A stretch of DNA of 64,000 bases from Geobacteraceae bacterium (GCA_024281055.1 JAMXLF010000045.1:1-64000), one strand, 5' to 3'. Shown: positions 1-9,805, counted from the stretch's first letter. Numbers and translations are program-made. The notes: generated by a model not told the origin, from the letters alone.

Positions 1-441
1 ATGGAAATCAATAGCTTAAAGCCAGCAATAGGCTCGACAAAAAACAGGAAGCGTATCGGCAGGGGGCACGGCTCTGGTCATGGAAAAACTGCGACCAAGG
101 GACACAAAGGGCAGAAGGCCAGAAGCGGTGGCAGCATTAAGCCTGGTTTTGAAGGTGGCCAGATGCCAATGCAACGCAGACTGCCGAAACGAGGATTCAA
201 CCCTTTGACCCGCAAGCTCTATGCTCTCGTCAATCTTGGCCAACTCGATATTTTTGAGGCTGGAAGCAGTGTTGACATCGAAGCTTTGCTGAAAAGCGGA
301 CTTATCAGCAGGGTTCAAGACGGGGTGAAGGTCTTGGCCACCGGTGAACTGACCAAGGCCCTCACGGTTAAGGCACACAAGTTCAGTGCCTCTGCCAAGG
401 AAAAGATTGTCGCTGCTGGCGGCACAGTCGAGGAGATATAG
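1..441 (+). CDS. rplO: 50S ribosomal protein L15
   Basis: Large-subunit ribosomal protein, 146 aa, the usual length. The N-terminal half is the expected Gly/Lys/Arg-rich rRNA-binding tail ([11 protein letters not shown], then GFEGGQMP) and the C-terminal half is the globular domain. The ATG is the first base of the window, so the gene is complete but its ribosome binding site lies outside. It ends two bases before the secY start, the standard rplO-secY arrangement of the spc operon, so it is probably co-transcribed and translationally coupled with secY. Confidence 0.97.
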   Translation: MEINSLKPAIGSTKNRKRIGRGHGSGHGKTATKGHKGQKARSGGSIKPGFEGGQMPMQRRLPKRGFNPLTRKLYALVNLGQLDIFEAGSSVDIEALLKSGLISRVQDGVKVLATGELTKALTVKAHKFSASAKEKIVAAGGTVEEI

Positions 442-443
442 TC

Positions 444-1751
444 TTGTTCGAGGCACTCCAGAATATATTCAAGATACCGGAGCTGAAAAAACGGGTCTTA
501 TTTTCCCTCGGGATGCTGGCTGTATATCGGGTTGGCTGCCACATACCTACTCCGGGAATTGATAGCCAAGCACTTGCTCATTTTTTTAAACAGGCGCAGG
601 GAACACTCCTTGGCCTGTTTGACATGTTTTCCGGTGGCGCACTGGAGAAGTTGACGGTTTTCGCCCTCGGCATAATGCCATACATCTCTTCATCCATTAT
701 TTTTCAGCTGCTTACGGTTGTTGTGCCGGCAATCGAGAAGCTCTCCAAAGAAGGAGAGAGCGGCCGGAAGAAAATTATTCAGTATACCCGATATGGGACT
801 ATTGTACTGAGCGTGGTCCAGGCGCTCGGGATCAGCATCGGTCTTGAAAGCATGCGAGGGCCGGCTGGTGAATTGGTCGTTCCCAATCCAGGTTGGGGAT
901 TCCGTCTTATGACGGTCCTGACTCTTACAGCAGGCACTGCATTTATCATGTGGCTCGGCGAGCAGATGTCGGAAAAAGGGATCGGCAACGGTATTTCCCT
1001 TATCATTTTTGCGGGAATTGTAGCCCGGATACCTACCGCTATCATTAACAGCTTTCGGTTGCTGCAGTCCAATCAGCTTTCACTTTTTGTGCTCTTATTT
1101 GTCATCGCTATCATGTTTCTTGTGATTGCGGGGGTTGTCTTCGTCGAGCGAGGCCAGCGCAGAGTCCCCATCCACTATGCTAAACGGGTAGTTGGCCTCA
1201 AGACTTTCGGGGGGCAGACTTCGCATCTTCCGCTCAAGGTCAATATGGCCGGGGTCATTCCGCCGATTTTTGCTTCATCAATCATTATGTTTCCGGCAAC
1301 TGTCGGTAACTTCATCAATATCCCCTGGGTGCAGAAAGCAGCGAAGAGTCTGACTCCGGGAAACTGGGCCTATAACCTTTTTTATGTTGCGTTCATTGTC
1401 TTTTTCTGCTATTTCTATACGGCTGTGACTTTTAACCCGACCGATGTGGCAGAAAATGTTAAGAAGCACGGTGGATATATACCCGGTATCCGTCCTGGTA
1501 AGGAGACATCGGAGTTTCTCGACAAGGTACTGACAAAGCTGACCTTCGCCGGCGCCATTTATATTTCGGTTGTCTGCGTGCTTCCGTCTATTCTTATTGG
1601 GAAATTCAACCTCCCGTTTTACTTTGGCGGCACAGCGCTCCTTATTGCAGTGGGTGTTGGCATGGATACAGTGGCTCAGATTGAATCACACCTCATTACC
1701 CGCAGTTATGAGGGGTTTATGAAGGGTGTTAGAATTAAAGGCAGGAAATAG
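444..1751 (+). CDS. secY: Protein translocase subunit SecY
   Basis: Core channel subunit of the SecYEG translocon in the inner membrane, 435 aa, the normal length, with about ten hydrophobic segments. Family landmarks are visible: the N-terminal [10 protein letters not shown] plug region, [30 protein letters not shown], the cytoplasmic loop with [15 protein letters not shown], and the C-terminal GVGMDT. The start is TTG at 444, two bases after the rplO stop and preceded by GAGGAGA inside rplO. The stop overlaps the extended adk frame. SecA, its motor, is encoded at 21.3 kb in this window. Confidence 0.97.
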   Translation: MFEALQNIFKIPELKKRVLFSLGMLAVYRVGCHIPTPGIDSQALAHFFKQAQGTLLGLFDMFSGGALEKLTVFALGIMPYISSSIIFQLLTVVVPAIEKLSKEGESGRKKIIQYTRYGTIVLSVVQALGISIGLESMRGPAGELVVPNPGWGFRLMTVLTLTAGTAFIMWLGEQMSEKGIGNGISLIIFAGIVARIPTAIINSFRLLQSNQLSLFVLLFVIAIMFLVIAGVVFVERGQRRVPIHYAKRVVGLKTFGGQTSHLPLKVNMAGVIPPIFASSIIMFPATVGNFINIPWVQKAAKSLTPGNWAYNLFYVAFIVFFCYFYTAVTFNPTDVAENVKKHGGYIPGIRPGKETSEFLDKVLTKLTFAGAIYISVVCVLPSILIGKFNLPFYFGGTALLIAVGVGMDTVAQIESHLITRSYEGFMKGVRIKGRK

Positions 1752-1768
1752 TGGTAAAGGGAGCACTG

Positions 1769-2422
1769 ATGAACCTTATACTTCTCGGACCTCCTGGTGC
1801 AGGAAAAGGGACGCAGGCAAAGATACTTACTAAAAAGTTTGCGATACCACAGATTTCCACCGGTGATATACTGAGAAGTGCAGTAAAAGAGCAGACAGCC
1901 ATGGGGCTCAAGGCTAAAAGCTACATGGATAGTGGCGCGCTTGTTCCTGATGATGTAGTGGTGGGGATCGTAAAAGATCGGCTAGCTCAGCCAGATTGTG
2001 CCAATGGCTTCGTGTTGGATGGATTTCCCCGGACGGTTGCCCAAGCGGATGCTCTGAAGCAGATGTTGGCTGGACTTGGCAAACTTATTGAGCATGTGCT
2101 TTCCATTGAGGTTGATAAAGAGGATCTTCTAGGCAGGATCACGGGCCGCCGGACCTGTCGCTCATGCGGCAGGGGGTATCATGTGGCCTTTGATCCGCCG
2201 AATGTAGCAGGCAAATGCGACGAGTGCGGCGGTGAACTTTATCAGCGTGATGATGATCGAGAAGATACAATGCGAAACCGGCTCGCCGTGTATGAAGAGC
2301 AGACAGCTCCGCTCATCGCTTACTATAAGCAAGAGTCACTGCTTAGATCCATCAAAGGTGTCGGCTCCATAGAGGAAATACAACGCTCGATCCTGAATAT
2401 CATTGAGGGCTGTTCGGTGTGA
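1769..2422 (+). CDS. adk: Adenylate kinase
   Basis: Cytosolic enzyme interconverting ATP + AMP and 2 ADP; 217 aa from the chosen start. The P-loop GPPGAGKGT begins near residue 7, and the LID domain carries four cysteines (CRSC and CDEC, about residues 128-150), the zinc-stabilised long form. An upstream in-frame GTG at 1751 exists, but ATG at 1769 follows GGGAGC and gives the canonical MNLILLGPPG start. It sits between secY and map as in most spc operons; its stop overlaps the map start by three bases. Confidence 0.96.
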   Translation: MNLILLGPPGAGKGTQAKILTKKFAIPQISTGDILRSAVKEQTAMGLKAKSYMDSGALVPDDVVVGIVKDRLAQPDCANGFVLDGFPRTVAQADALKQMLAGLGKLIEHVLSIEVDKEDLLGRITGRRTCRSCGRGYHVAFDPPNVAGKCDECGGELYQRDDDREDTMRNRLAVYEEQTAPLIAYYKQESLLRSIKGVGSIEEIQRSILNIIEGCSV

Positions 2423-3165
2423 TTGTCCTGAAATCTCCTGAGGAGATTGCAAGGATGAAGACGCCGTGTTTGATCGTTGCTGAGATTCTTGAATTACTCA
2501 AGGACAAAGTCAGGCCAGGGGTAACGACGCTTTCCCTTAATGACTTCGCCGAATCCGAGGCAAGAAAACGCGGTGCCGTTCCTGCATTCAAGGGTTACAG
2601 TGGTTATCCATATGCACTTTGCTGTTCCGTTAACGAACAGGTGGTGCATGGCATGCCCGGCAAGCAAGCGCTGAACGACGGCGATATCGTAAGCCTTGAT
2701 TTTGGTGTTGTTCGAGATGGGTTTTATGGGGATGCTGCTGTTACTCTCTCTGTTGGGGAGATATCATCCACTGCAAAGCGCTTAATCAGAGTTACAGAAG
2801 AGTCTCTGTATCGCGCTATCGAGGCAGCACAGCCGAACGGTAGACTTTCAGACATATCATTTGCTGTCCAGAGGCAAGTAGAGGCCAACGGTTTCTCTGT
2901 TGTTCGTGATTTTGTCGGTCATGGCATTGGTAGGCGTCTTCACGAAAGTCCGCAGATTCCGAATTATGGACCGCCAGGGCGGGGGGTCAGGTTAAAGCCT
3001 GGAATGGTCTTCGCGATTGAACCGATGATCAATGAAAAGGGCCATGAAGTAAAAATCCTGCCCGACGGTTGGACGGCAGTAACCTGTGACGGCGGAATGT
3101 CGGCACATTTTGAGCATACAGTGGCGATAACTGCGCAGGGTCCGGAAATTCTGACTAAGATATAG
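2419..3165 (+). CDS. map: Methionine aminopeptidase, type I
   Basis: Removes the initiator methionine from nascent proteins; 248 aa, typical for the single-domain type I enzyme. Metal ligands are recognisable: the two Asp in LDFGVVRDGFYGDA, the His in GHGIGR, the Glu in FAIEPM and the Glu in HFEHTV. The start is GTG at 2419 overlapping the adk stop (GTGA), implying translational coupling. In many bacteria infA follows map; here rpmJ follows directly, so infA must lie elsewhere. A second pita-bread-fold peptidase gene occurs at 58.1 kb but belongs to the Xaa-Pro group. Confidence 0.96.
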   Translation: MIVLKSPEEIARMKTPCLIVAEILELLKDKVRPGVTTLSLNDFAESEARKRGAVPAFKGYSGYPYALCCSVNEQVVHGMPGKQALNDGDIVSLDFGVVRDGFYGDAAVTLSVGEISSTAKRLIRVTEESLYRAIEAAQPNGRLSDISFAVQRQVEANGFSVVRDFVGHGIGRRLHESPQIPNYGPPGRGVRLKPGMVFAIEPMINEKGHEVKILPDGWTAVTCDGGMSAHFEHTVAITAQGPEILTKI

Positions 3166-3202
3166 CATCAATTATTGTTTGATTTACTGAAAGGGTGACG
3201 TC

Positions 3203-3316
3203 ATGAAGGTAAGGGCTTCGGTCAAAAAAATCTGTGACAAATGCAAAATTGTCAGACGTAAAGGTATTGTACGGGTCATCTGCGATATACCTAAACATTC
3301 CCAGCGGCAGGGATAG
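3203..3316 (+). CDS. rpmJ: 50S ribosomal protein L36
   Basis: A 37-residue ribosomal protein reading [14 protein letters not shown] at its N terminus. It is the zinc-binding (C+) form: CDKC near residues 11-14, then Cys near 27 and His near 32. ATG at 3203 is preceded by GAAAGGGTGA. It lies between map and rpsM, its conserved place. The short length makes it easy to miss in automated open-reading-frame scans. Confidence 0.95.
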   Translation: MKVRASVKKICDKCKIVRRKGIVRVICDIPKHSQRQG

Positions 3317-3340
3317 AGCTCTCATTGAGGAGGAACGGCA

Positions 3341-3709
3341 TTGGCACGCATTGCGGGTGTGGATTTACCAAAAAACAAGCGGATCGAGATCGCATTAACC
3401 TACATCTACGGTATCGGGAGAAGTTCCGCGCAGAAGATTCTTGACGAATCCGGTGTGAGCTACGATACGAGGACTGATAACCTCACCGAAGCGGAAGTTG
3501 CTAAAATCAGGGCAACTATTGACAAGAGCTACAAGGTCGAGGGTGATCTCAGACGCGATGTTTCTATGAGCATTAAGCGGTTGATGGATCTTGGTTGCTA
3601 TCGGGGACTACGGCACAGGAAAGGCCTGCCGGTACGTGGTCAGCGCACCAAGACCAATGCTCGTACGAGAAAAGGACCTGCCCGCACTGTAGCAGGCAAG
3701 AAGAAATAA
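3341..3709 (+). CDS. rpsM: 30S ribosomal protein S13
   Basis: Small-subunit head protein contacting the P-site tRNA and L5; 122 aa, normal length. It opens with ARIAGVDLP and ends with the basic tail [23 protein letters not shown]-like segment (about residues 100-122) that reaches the decoding region. The start is TTG at 3341, with GAGGAGG just upstream. It heads the classical alpha-operon order rpsM-rpsK-rpsD-rpoA-rplQ. Confidence 0.97.
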   Translation: MARIAGVDLPKNKRIEIALTYIYGIGRSSAQKILDESGVSYDTRTDNLTEAEVAKIRATIDKSYKVEGDLRRDVSMSIKRLMDLGCYRGLRHRKGLPVRGQRTKTNARTRKGPARTVAGKKK

Positions 3710-3737
3710 GTTGGTACTATAGGGACCTGGAGGAATA

Positions 3738-4133
3738 ATGGCTAGTCCGGCAAAGAAGGTTGTCAAGAAAAAGAGGGAGCGCAAAAATATTCCCAATGGT
3801 GTGGCGCATATACAAGCCACTTTTAACAATACCATGATTACCATCACCGACCCTGTCGGTAATGTGATCGCTTGGACGACAGCCGGCTGCAAGGGTTTTA
3901 AGGGATCCAGAAAAAGCACTCCCTTTGCAGCCCAGATTGCTGCTGAGGATTGTGCTAAAAAGGCTCAGGAGCACGGAATGCGCACGGTTGAGGTGTATGT
4001 AAAAGGACCGGGCTCTGGCCGAGAATCAGCATTACGCGCTTTGCAGGCTGCTGGCTTCAACATTAGCTTTATCAGGGATGTTACCCCGATTCCTCACAAC
4101 GGCTGCCGTCCTCCGAAAAGAAGAAGAGTCTAA
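3738..4133 (+). CDS. rpsK: 30S ribosomal protein S11
   Basis: Small-subunit platform protein, 131 aa. The characteristic core is present ([33 protein letters not shown]), as is the C-terminal [20 protein letters not shown] at 3738 is preceded by CTGGAGG. Located 28 bases after rpsM and 32 bases before rpsD in the alpha operon. Confidence 0.97.
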   Translation: MASPAKKVVKKKRERKNIPNGVAHIQATFNNTMITITDPVGNVIAWTTAGCKGFKGSRKSTPFAAQIAAEDCAKKAQEHGMRTVEVYVKGPGSGRESALRALQAAGFNISFIRDVTPIPHNGCRPPKRRRV

Positions 4134-4165
4134 CTCATTGACAAATATAGGTAAGGAGGTCTTCA

Positions 4166-4792
4166 TTGGCTAGATATACGGGACCCTCCTGCAGGCTTTG
4201 CAGAAGGGAAAACATGGAGCTGTTCCTCAAAGGTGAGCGCTGCTTTACTGATAAGTGCGCTATAAAGCGAAGAAACTATCCACCGGGACAGCATGGCCAA
4301 TCCAGAGCCAAGGTGTCCGATTATGGCGTTCAACTTCGTGAAAAGCAGAAGGTTCGTCGTATCTATGGTCTTCTTGAAAAACAGTTCCGGTCTTACTTTG
4401 ACAAGGCTGACCGTATGAAAGGGGTCACAGGTGAGAATCTACTTTCCCTTCTCGAAAGACGCCTGGACAGCGTAGTATACCGGACTGGTTTTGCTTCATC
4501 GAGGACTGAGGCCAGGCAGTTGATTCGGCATGGACATTTTACCCTTAATGGAAGGAAGGCAAACATTCCGTCCATCTTGGTAAGGGTTGGTGACGTTGTC
4601 GAACTTCGTGAAAAGAGCCGCAAGATTACATCCATTTTAGAATCCCTGGAAGGGGTCGTACGGCGGGGGCTCCCGCAATGGCTGGAACTGGAAAAAGATG
4701 CTTATCGCTGCGTGGTGAAATCCCTCCCGGTACGGGAAGACATCACCATGCCGATCCAGGAGCAATTGATCGTTGAGCTCTACTCCAAGTAA
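4166..4792 (+). CDS. rpsD: 30S ribosomal protein S4
   Basis: Primary 16S rRNA-binding assembly protein of 208 aa, in many bacteria also the translational repressor of the alpha operon. The N-terminal zinc knuckle is present (CRLC near residues 9-12, then C and C near 26-31), so this is the C+ form. The S4 RNA-binding domain follows ([27 protein letters not shown], about residues 90-120). It starts with TTG at 4166 behind a strong TAAGGAGGT. Confidence 0.97.
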   Translation: MARYTGPSCRLCRRENMELFLKGERCFTDKCAIKRRNYPPGQHGQSRAKVSDYGVQLREKQKVRRIYGLLEKQFRSYFDKADRMKGVTGENLLSLLERRLDSVVYRTGFASSRTEARQLIRHGHFTLNGRKANIPSILVRVGDVVELREKSRKITSILESLEGVVRRGLPQWLELEKDAYRCVVKSLPVREDITMPIQEQLIVELYSK

Positions 4793-4824
4793 AAGCTGAC
4801 CACACCCGTACAGGGAGGAAATAC

Positions 4825-5847
4825 ATGTATAAAAATTGGCGCGATCTGATCAAACCGAAAAAACTTCAGGTTGAGGCAGAATCGCTTACAAATACGTTTG
4901 GGAAGTTTTATGCTGAGCCATTTGAACGCGGGTTTGGTACTACATTAGGTAATGCTCTGCGCAGGGTACTTCTATCGTCACTGCAAGGAGCCGCGGTCAC
5001 TTCAGTTCGCATAAAGGGTGTTCTCCACGAATTTTCGGCCGTACCAGGGGTTGCGGAGGATGTAACTGATATCATTCTCAACCTTAAGGGTGTCCGGTTC
5101 AAGATGCATGGCTACGAACCTCGGACAATCAGGATTATTCAGAAGGGGGACGGTGCAGTAAAAGCTGGCGACATTATCACCGATCCGAACGTTGAGGTGC
5201 TCAATCCCGACCATCATATAGCCACTTGTTCCAAGGACGCCAACCTGGAGATGGAAATGGTCGTTAAAATGGGGAAAGGCTATGTGCCGGCAGATCGCAA
5301 CCGTGACGAAAAGGCGCCTGTAGGGACTATTCCCATTGATTCCATTTTTACCCCCATCTCAAAGGTGAACTTTACTGTTACCAATGCAAGGGTGGGACAA
5401 ATTACAGATTACGACAAGCTGACTTTGGATGTGTGGACCGATGGCAGCGTCAAACCTGACGATGCAGTGGCCTTTGCTGCGAAGATCCTTAAGGAGCAGC
5501 TTTCCATATTTATTAATTTCGATGAAGAGGTTGAGCCGGTCGAGGAGGGCGAGCCCCATGAAGAGCGTGAGAAGCTCAATGAGAACCTGTATAGATCTGT
5601 AGAGGAACTGGAATTGTCGGTACGTTCCGCGAATTGCTTGAAGAACGCAGGCATAAAACTCATTGGTGAGTTGGTCTCCCGAAGTGAAGCCGAAATGCTC
5701 AAGACTCAAAACTTTGGTCGGAAATCCCTCAATGAAATTAAGGATATTCTTGCGGAAATGGGACTAACCTTGGGCATGAAACTCGAGAACTTTCCCGATC
5801 CCGAGATCATGCGCAGACTTCGCGGTGAGCGTAAGGAAGAAGAATAG
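4825..5847 (+). CDS. rpoA: DNA-directed RNA polymerase subunit alpha
   Basis: Alpha subunit, 340 aa. The N-terminal domain (about 1-230) carries the dimerisation and beta/beta-prime contact signature [22 protein letters not shown]. An acidic linker ([14 protein letters not shown], about 235-250) leads to the C-terminal domain (about 255-325: [22 protein letters not shown]) that contacts UP elements and activators. ATG at 4825 follows AGGGAGGA. It sits between rpsD and rplQ as expected. Confidence 0.97.
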   Translation: MYKNWRDLIKPKKLQVEAESLTNTFGKFYAEPFERGFGTTLGNALRRVLLSSLQGAAVTSVRIKGVLHEFSAVPGVAEDVTDIILNLKGVRFKMHGYEPRTIRIIQKGDGAVKAGDIITDPNVEVLNPDHHIATCSKDANLEMEMVVKMGKGYVPADRNRDEKAPVGTIPIDSIFTPISKVNFTVTNARVGQITDYDKLTLDVWTDGSVKPDDAVAFAAKILKEQLSIFINFDEEVEPVEEGEPHEEREKLNENLYRSVEELELSVRSANCLKNAGIKLIGELVSRSEAEMLKTQNFGRKSLNEIKDILAEMGLTLGMKLENFPDPEIMRRLRGERKEEE

Positions 5848-5883
5848 TTCCGTAAGGATCAATAGAGAAAGGAATCCGTAGTT

Positions 5884-6471
5884 ATGCGTCACAATAAAGC
5901 CGGTAGAAGGTTGGGAAGGACTACCAGTCACAGGACTGCAATGTTCAGAAACATGGTAACTTCTTTTCTCAGTCACGAGAGAATAACTACCACTGATGCC
6001 AAGGCCAAGGAGCTTCGCTCTCTCGCCGAGAAGATGATCACACTTGGCAAGCGCGGCGATCTTCATGCCATGCGCCAGGCTGCATCGGTGATCCGCGACA
6101 AGAAGGTTGTGACCAAACTCTTTACAACCATCGCCCCGCGTTACAAGGAACGTCCCGGTGGCTATACCCGCATCGTAAAACTCGGGATTCGTCCCGGTGA
6201 CAACGCCCCTGTATCCATCCTAGAGTTGGTTGAAGAGCAGGTAGAAAAGAAGCCTGCAAAGTCTGCGAAAAAGCCGGCTCTCAAGAAAGTTGCTCAAAAA
6301 ACCGCGGTACCGGCGAAGGCAACCGCACCAGCTGCAGAGGAGTCACGGGGTGATGCCGCCGAATCGGTTCAGGAAGTGAAGTCTGAAGCAACTTCCGTAG
6401 AGGAAGGTACAGAGGCGCCGAAATCAGCGGTCAAGGAAGGCGATGAGGTGTGCGAAGCTAAAGCTGATTAG
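5884..6471 (+). CDS. rplQ: 50S ribosomal protein L17 with long Lys/Ala/Glu tail
   Basis: The first 120 or so residues are a normal L17 ([17 protein letters not shown], then [12 protein letters not shown]). A further 75 or so residues of low complexity follow: first Lys/Ala/Pro-rich ([15 protein letters not shown]), then acidic. Standard bacterial L17 is about 120-130 aa, so the tail is an accessory extension, probably disordered. It contains no stop or compositional break suggesting a frameshift. Last gene of the alpha operon, directly followed by a strong terminator. Confidence 0.95.
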   Translation: MRHNKAGRRLGRTTSHRTAMFRNMVTSFLSHERITTTDAKAKELRSLAEKMITLGKRGDLHAMRQAASVIRDKKVVTKLFTTIAPRYKERPGGYTRIVKLGIRPGDNAPVSILELVEEQVEKKPAKSAKKPALKKVAQKTAVPAKATAPAAEESRGDAAESVQEVKSEATSVEEGTEAPKSAVKEGDEVCEAKAD

Positions 6472-6497
6472 TCTGAGCGCTATACACTATACATTAT

Positions 6498-6529
6498 AAA
6501 GAAAGGCAAGGGAAACCTTGCCTTTCTTT
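6498..6529 (+). terminator. Rho-independent terminator of the ribosomal operon
   Basis: Perfect 14-bp inverted repeat (6498-6511 and 6516-6529) around a GAAA tetraloop, with a short T-rich tail. It lies 26 bases after rplQ and between convergent rplQ and sfsA, so it may work in both directions. Confidence 0.9.
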
Positions 6530-6548
6530 ATTTCCGAATTTGAACACT

Positions 6549-7247
6549 TCAGAGTACGACCGGAAGCCTGCAGTTAAGGCGGATCTCATCAGGTGTTACA
6601 AGAGTATGGTAAGCCATGGCTTCGACGCCGTTCGCAACTGCAAGGCGGAGCAACCGTCCGTACTCTGGATCGATGCTGTCTGCAGCACTTACTGATTCTC
6701 CGTCGTGCCGCTGAACCACATAAAAGATAACGGCCCGGTGTCGTTGGCGTACCATCGCCATCAGTTCCCGCAGATGCTTCTGTCCTCTGGCCGTAACGGC
6801 ATCGGGGAAAAGGGCACGCGTTCCCTCGACGAGCGTCACGTTCTTAACCTCGACGTAACAGAGTCCTGACGATCCTTCCAGCAGCAGGTCGATACGGCTG
6901 TTTTCTTCTCCATAGCGCACTTCCTGCCGGAGTGAGTCGTACCCCTGCAGCTCCCTGATAATACCCCGTTCAATTCCTTCCCTGACGAGATGGTTGGGAT
7001 AACCAGTGTTGATCCCGACCCATCCGCCATCAACCTCGACCAATTCCCACGTGTACCGTAGTTTTCGCTGTGGTTTGTCGTTCATCGAGAGAAGCACCCG
7101 GCTTCCGGGTGATGCACATCCTTTCATGCTGCCGGAATTTGGGCAATGGGCTGTGACGATTGTACCGTCAGCCAGTTCAACATCTGCGAGAAATCGTTGG
7201 TAGCGATTGATAAGCTGGCCTGGGTAAAGATTTGGTGGGAGACGCAT
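6549..7247 (-). CDS. sfsA: SfsA family nuclease / sugar fermentation stimulation protein
   Basis: 232 aa, matching SfsA throughout: RYQRFLADVELADG, then AHCPNSGSMKGC, then RIDLLLEG followed by CYVEVKNVTLV, which is the conserved acidic/EVK catalytic-like region of a restriction-endonuclease fold. The E. coli family member was named for maltose-gene effects and is now usually described as a DNA/RNA nuclease. Convergent with rplQ. Upstream of it on the minus strand lies the decayed hydrogenase operon, so it may depend on its own promoter; none was evident by eye. Confidence 0.9.
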   Translation of the reverse strand: MRLPPNLYPGQLINRYQRFLADVELADGTIVTAHCPNSGSMKGCASPGSRVLLSMNDKPQRKLRYTWELVEVDGGWVGINTGYPNHLVREGIERGIIRELQGYDSLRQEVRYGEENSRIDLLLEGSSGLCYVEVKNVTLVEGTRALFPDAVTARGQKHLRELMAMVRQRHRAVIFYVVQRHDGESVSAADSIDPEYGRLLRLAVANGVEAMAYHTLVTPDEIRLNCRLPVVL

Positions 7248-7320
7248 GGGACATCTTTAGCACGACGATACGGACAAGGCAATGAAAAGCTTTCCACCAT
7301 AAACATTCCTGCTGGTTTTA

Positions 7321-8643
7321 CTATTTCCTCACTACATGCACTGCGCAGGAGATGCACGGATCGTAGGCGCGTACGAGGCGTTCGAGGTTTGCTGTCATTG
7401 CCTCCTCGTCAGTATCTTCCAGTTGCTTTGCTGCCAGGAAGAGATCCCGCTCCATGGACGCCTGGTTGATGGCTGTCGGAGTTATTATGTCGGCTTCGGT
7501 GCAAAACCCACGACTATCGAAGGCATAACTGTGGATGAGGGTGCCACGCGGCGCCTCGACAAGCCCCGTGCCGTGTCCTTTGTGCGGAGCGATGACGACC
7601 GGTGCTTCCCGGGTAAAACCGGCCTTGAGGATGATGTCGATAATCTCCTAGGAGCGCTCCAAGGTATGAATGAGTTCTGCTGTCTGGGCTAGGTTGTTGG
7701 CTCGTATATCTTTGCCCAATAGAAGTGGCCTGGATTCCCGGAACGCCTGTGCAGCCTTTGGGCTGAGGGCCATGCCAAGATTTAGGCGAGCCAGGGAGCC
7801 GACTGTTCCCGGTTCGCCATTGACCAAGCTCCGTTTAGCATTGGAATGGGCGATGACTCTTTCCCCGAATATCTCCCGGTAGACCTCGACCGGAAATGTG
7901 TCATTAGTAGTCATGAGCCTGTCTCCGAAAAATGTTGCCTTTTTTGTGCTGACAGCCATGTTACCGCGGCAACGGGAGATCTCCCGCGGGGAGAGGAAAT
8001 GAACGGAACTGCTCGTAGGCCAGCCGTGCATCTGGCAGGGCCAATTCAATGGTATCTTTGAGTTTTAGTAGTCTTTCTCTACACAATGGCTTGCCCATAC
8101 CGCCGGGATGAGAGTGACCGGATGAATGAGACGTCCCCCAACCGTCTCCTGAATAAGGTTGCCTACTGCCTTGATCCGGAGCCTACGCCGGAATTCTTCG
8201 GGAGCACGCACTGCGAGACCGGCAAATCCTGCAGTTTTATAGTGATCGGGGAGAACAAGGCAGAAGAGGTGGAGGGCATGGCTTTCAATGTGACCGCCAT
8301 TGACGATCCGCTCCCGGTAGAGCCTCGTCTGCTCCGAAACCTCGATGTCGAGGGCTTTTTCAACGGCCAGGAGAGCACAGATGCGATGAATGGTGGAGCA
8401 AAGGGAGCAGATGCGACAGATTATCTCTGGCAACTCGTCATAGCGCTTGCCGACGAGAAGGGCCTCGAAAAGGCGGGGCAAGTCGTAGAGGGAAAGTGTG
8501 ACGTTCTCGACCCTGCCACCTTCCAATTCGACAGTGATACGCCCGTGCCCTTCGACGCGGCTCAAAGGGGATATTTCAACGGTTTCTTTCATAGCTAGCA
8601 CTTTAATGGGCGGTTGCTGTTCCTTTTTTGCATGCCCTTTCAC
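7321..8643 (-). pseudogene. hydA: NiFe hydrogenase large subunit (sulfhydrogenase alpha, group 3b type), degenerate
   Basis: Reading the minus strand, the N terminus is intact (SPLSRVEGHGRI; nickel-binding L1 motif RICSLCSTIHR, the Ser-containing form typical of group 3b HydA) as is the C terminus (AYDPCISCAVHVV, the L2 DPCxxC motif). In between, the original frame is lost near 8095-8105 after HPVTLIP, continues one frame over (GGMGKPLCRERLLKLKDTIE), then returns near 7965-7975 before FPVEVYREIFGERV. An in-frame TAG at 7648-7650 interrupts the restored frame. With at least two frameshifts and a nonsense codon it cannot make the full protein. The possible GTG start at 8643 overlaps the small-subunit stop; ATG at 8592 is another choice. 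Confidence 0.88.
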
Positions 8644-9387
8644 TGTCGCTGGTCATAGTCCCACTCCGGACAGAATCGTTGCATCCGGCCGATTATCTCC
8701 TCCCGGGTAAAGCCCTTGTTCAACAAGAGATCCATCTCCGCTGCGACATTCGCTTCGGTCACGGGACCGCGGCATCCTTCGCACTTGATGTTTACCGTTG
8801 GACAGCGTGCGTTGCACCCGGCCCGAATAAGTGGTCCGAGACATATCTCGTTGTCTTAGATAAGAAGACAGCGGTTTTCCCTGTTTCGGCAAACAGGGTA
8901 GTCGGGGAGGACCGGAAAGGTCCCCGCAAGGAGCGCGGAAAGGGTGGTCAGAAGCTCGTCTTTTTCCGGCGGGCAGCCGGCAATGGCGAAATCGACTTTG
9001 ATAAAGCAATGAAAGGGGGCGGGGTTAAAAACCTTCATTTCGCCGGCAAGCGAGCCGTAGACCTTCTCTGCCAGCTCCTTGCGGGATTCGTGGTTTTTCA
9101 TGGCTGCTACCCCCCCCCCAGAGGGCACAGGTGCCGAAAGCGACGAGAAGGCGGCTGCGGCTACGGAGTTTGATGAGGACGTCCAAATCCTCCGGCGTGG
9201 AGATAGCGCCTTCGGCGAAAGCGACATCGATGGGGCTAGTGATGTCGCGTTCGGTAATTCCCATGGGGAAGTAGTCGAATGAGAAACGCTCCGCCAGCAG
9301 GGGGAGTTCTGCTTCGCAATTGAGGAGGGTGAGTTGGCAGCCGGAGCAAGCTGTAAGCCCGGCTATGGCGATGACCGGCCGCTTCAT
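8640..9387 (-). pseudogene. hydD: NiFe hydrogenase small subunit (sulfhydrogenase delta), degenerate
   Basis: Begins at ATG 9387 with the proximal-cluster motif TACSGCQLTLL and reads well to GTCALWGG. There a run of ten G (plus-strand C, 9110-9119) puts the gene out of frame; nine G would restore VAAMKNHESRKELAEK and the rest. Further on an in-frame TAA at 8856-8858 interrupts before CLGPLIRAGC, CPTVNIKCEGCRGPV, the distal iron-sulfur cluster ligands. The reading ends at 8640, overlapping the large-subunit start. It overlaps the gamma-subunit remnant by an ATGA. Family and order (G-D-A) fit the sulfhydrogenase operon of the HydBGDA type. Confidence 0.88.
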
Positions 9388-9684
9388 AGGGCACCTTCTA
9401 TGTCGCAATAGCGGAAAACCGGTTCGTCAGTGCAGCAGAAGAGCTCCCCAATGGCGCAGTGACAACAGAGGCCCATGCCGCACTTCATGCGTCTTTCCAG
9501 GGACAGGTAAATGGCCTCGGAAGGGAAGCCGAAATGGTCCAGTTCTGCGATGATGCAGCGGTAGGTCAGGACCGTGCAGTTCGCCGAAAGCGGAGATTGC
9601 TTCCAAAAACAGGGAAAGGGCATTCTTGTTGAGGAAATTCTTAGCCATATGAGCTAATTGTAGCTCGCAGTTATCGGAAGGCAA
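9384..9684 (-). pseudogene. hydG: Remnant of sulfhydrogenase gamma (FAD/NAD-binding) subunit C terminus
   Basis: Only the last 60 or so residues are recognisable: IAELDHFGFPSEAIYLSLER followed by the cysteine cluster MKCGMGLCCHC and CCTDEPVFRY, which is the [2Fe-2S] tail of HydG/PyrK/DHOD-electron-transfer-like flavoproteins. Upstream the similarity fades across a frame change near 9560-9600, and no FAD or NAD domain and no HydB gene remain before the tRNA. The stop overlaps the small-subunit start, as in intact operons. Boundaries on the upstream side are uncertain. Confidence 0.7.
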
Positions 9685-9766
9685 GGTAGTAAGGGAAACG
9701 TGGTTTGATGTGACAGGATGAAGCCAGTTTGCGGGAAAACTGTGAGAAAATTAAATAAAAAATAAA

Positions 9767-9793
9767 AAGGTTTAAGCTTGACGCTTAAACCTT
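9767..9793 (-). terminator. Terminator of tRNA-Arg
   Basis: Perfect 11-bp stem (9767-9777 with 9783-9793) and 5-base loop, followed on the minus strand by a long T-rich run (complement of 9750-9766). Placed 13 bases downstream of the tRNA 3' end. Confidence 0.88.
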
Positions 9794-9805
9794 GTATTTT
9801 CATTT

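Noticed and set aside
8086-9173. Plus-strand open frames across the hydrogenase remnants
   Set aside because: No family similarity, whereas the minus strand shows conserved hydrogenase motifs across the same bases.
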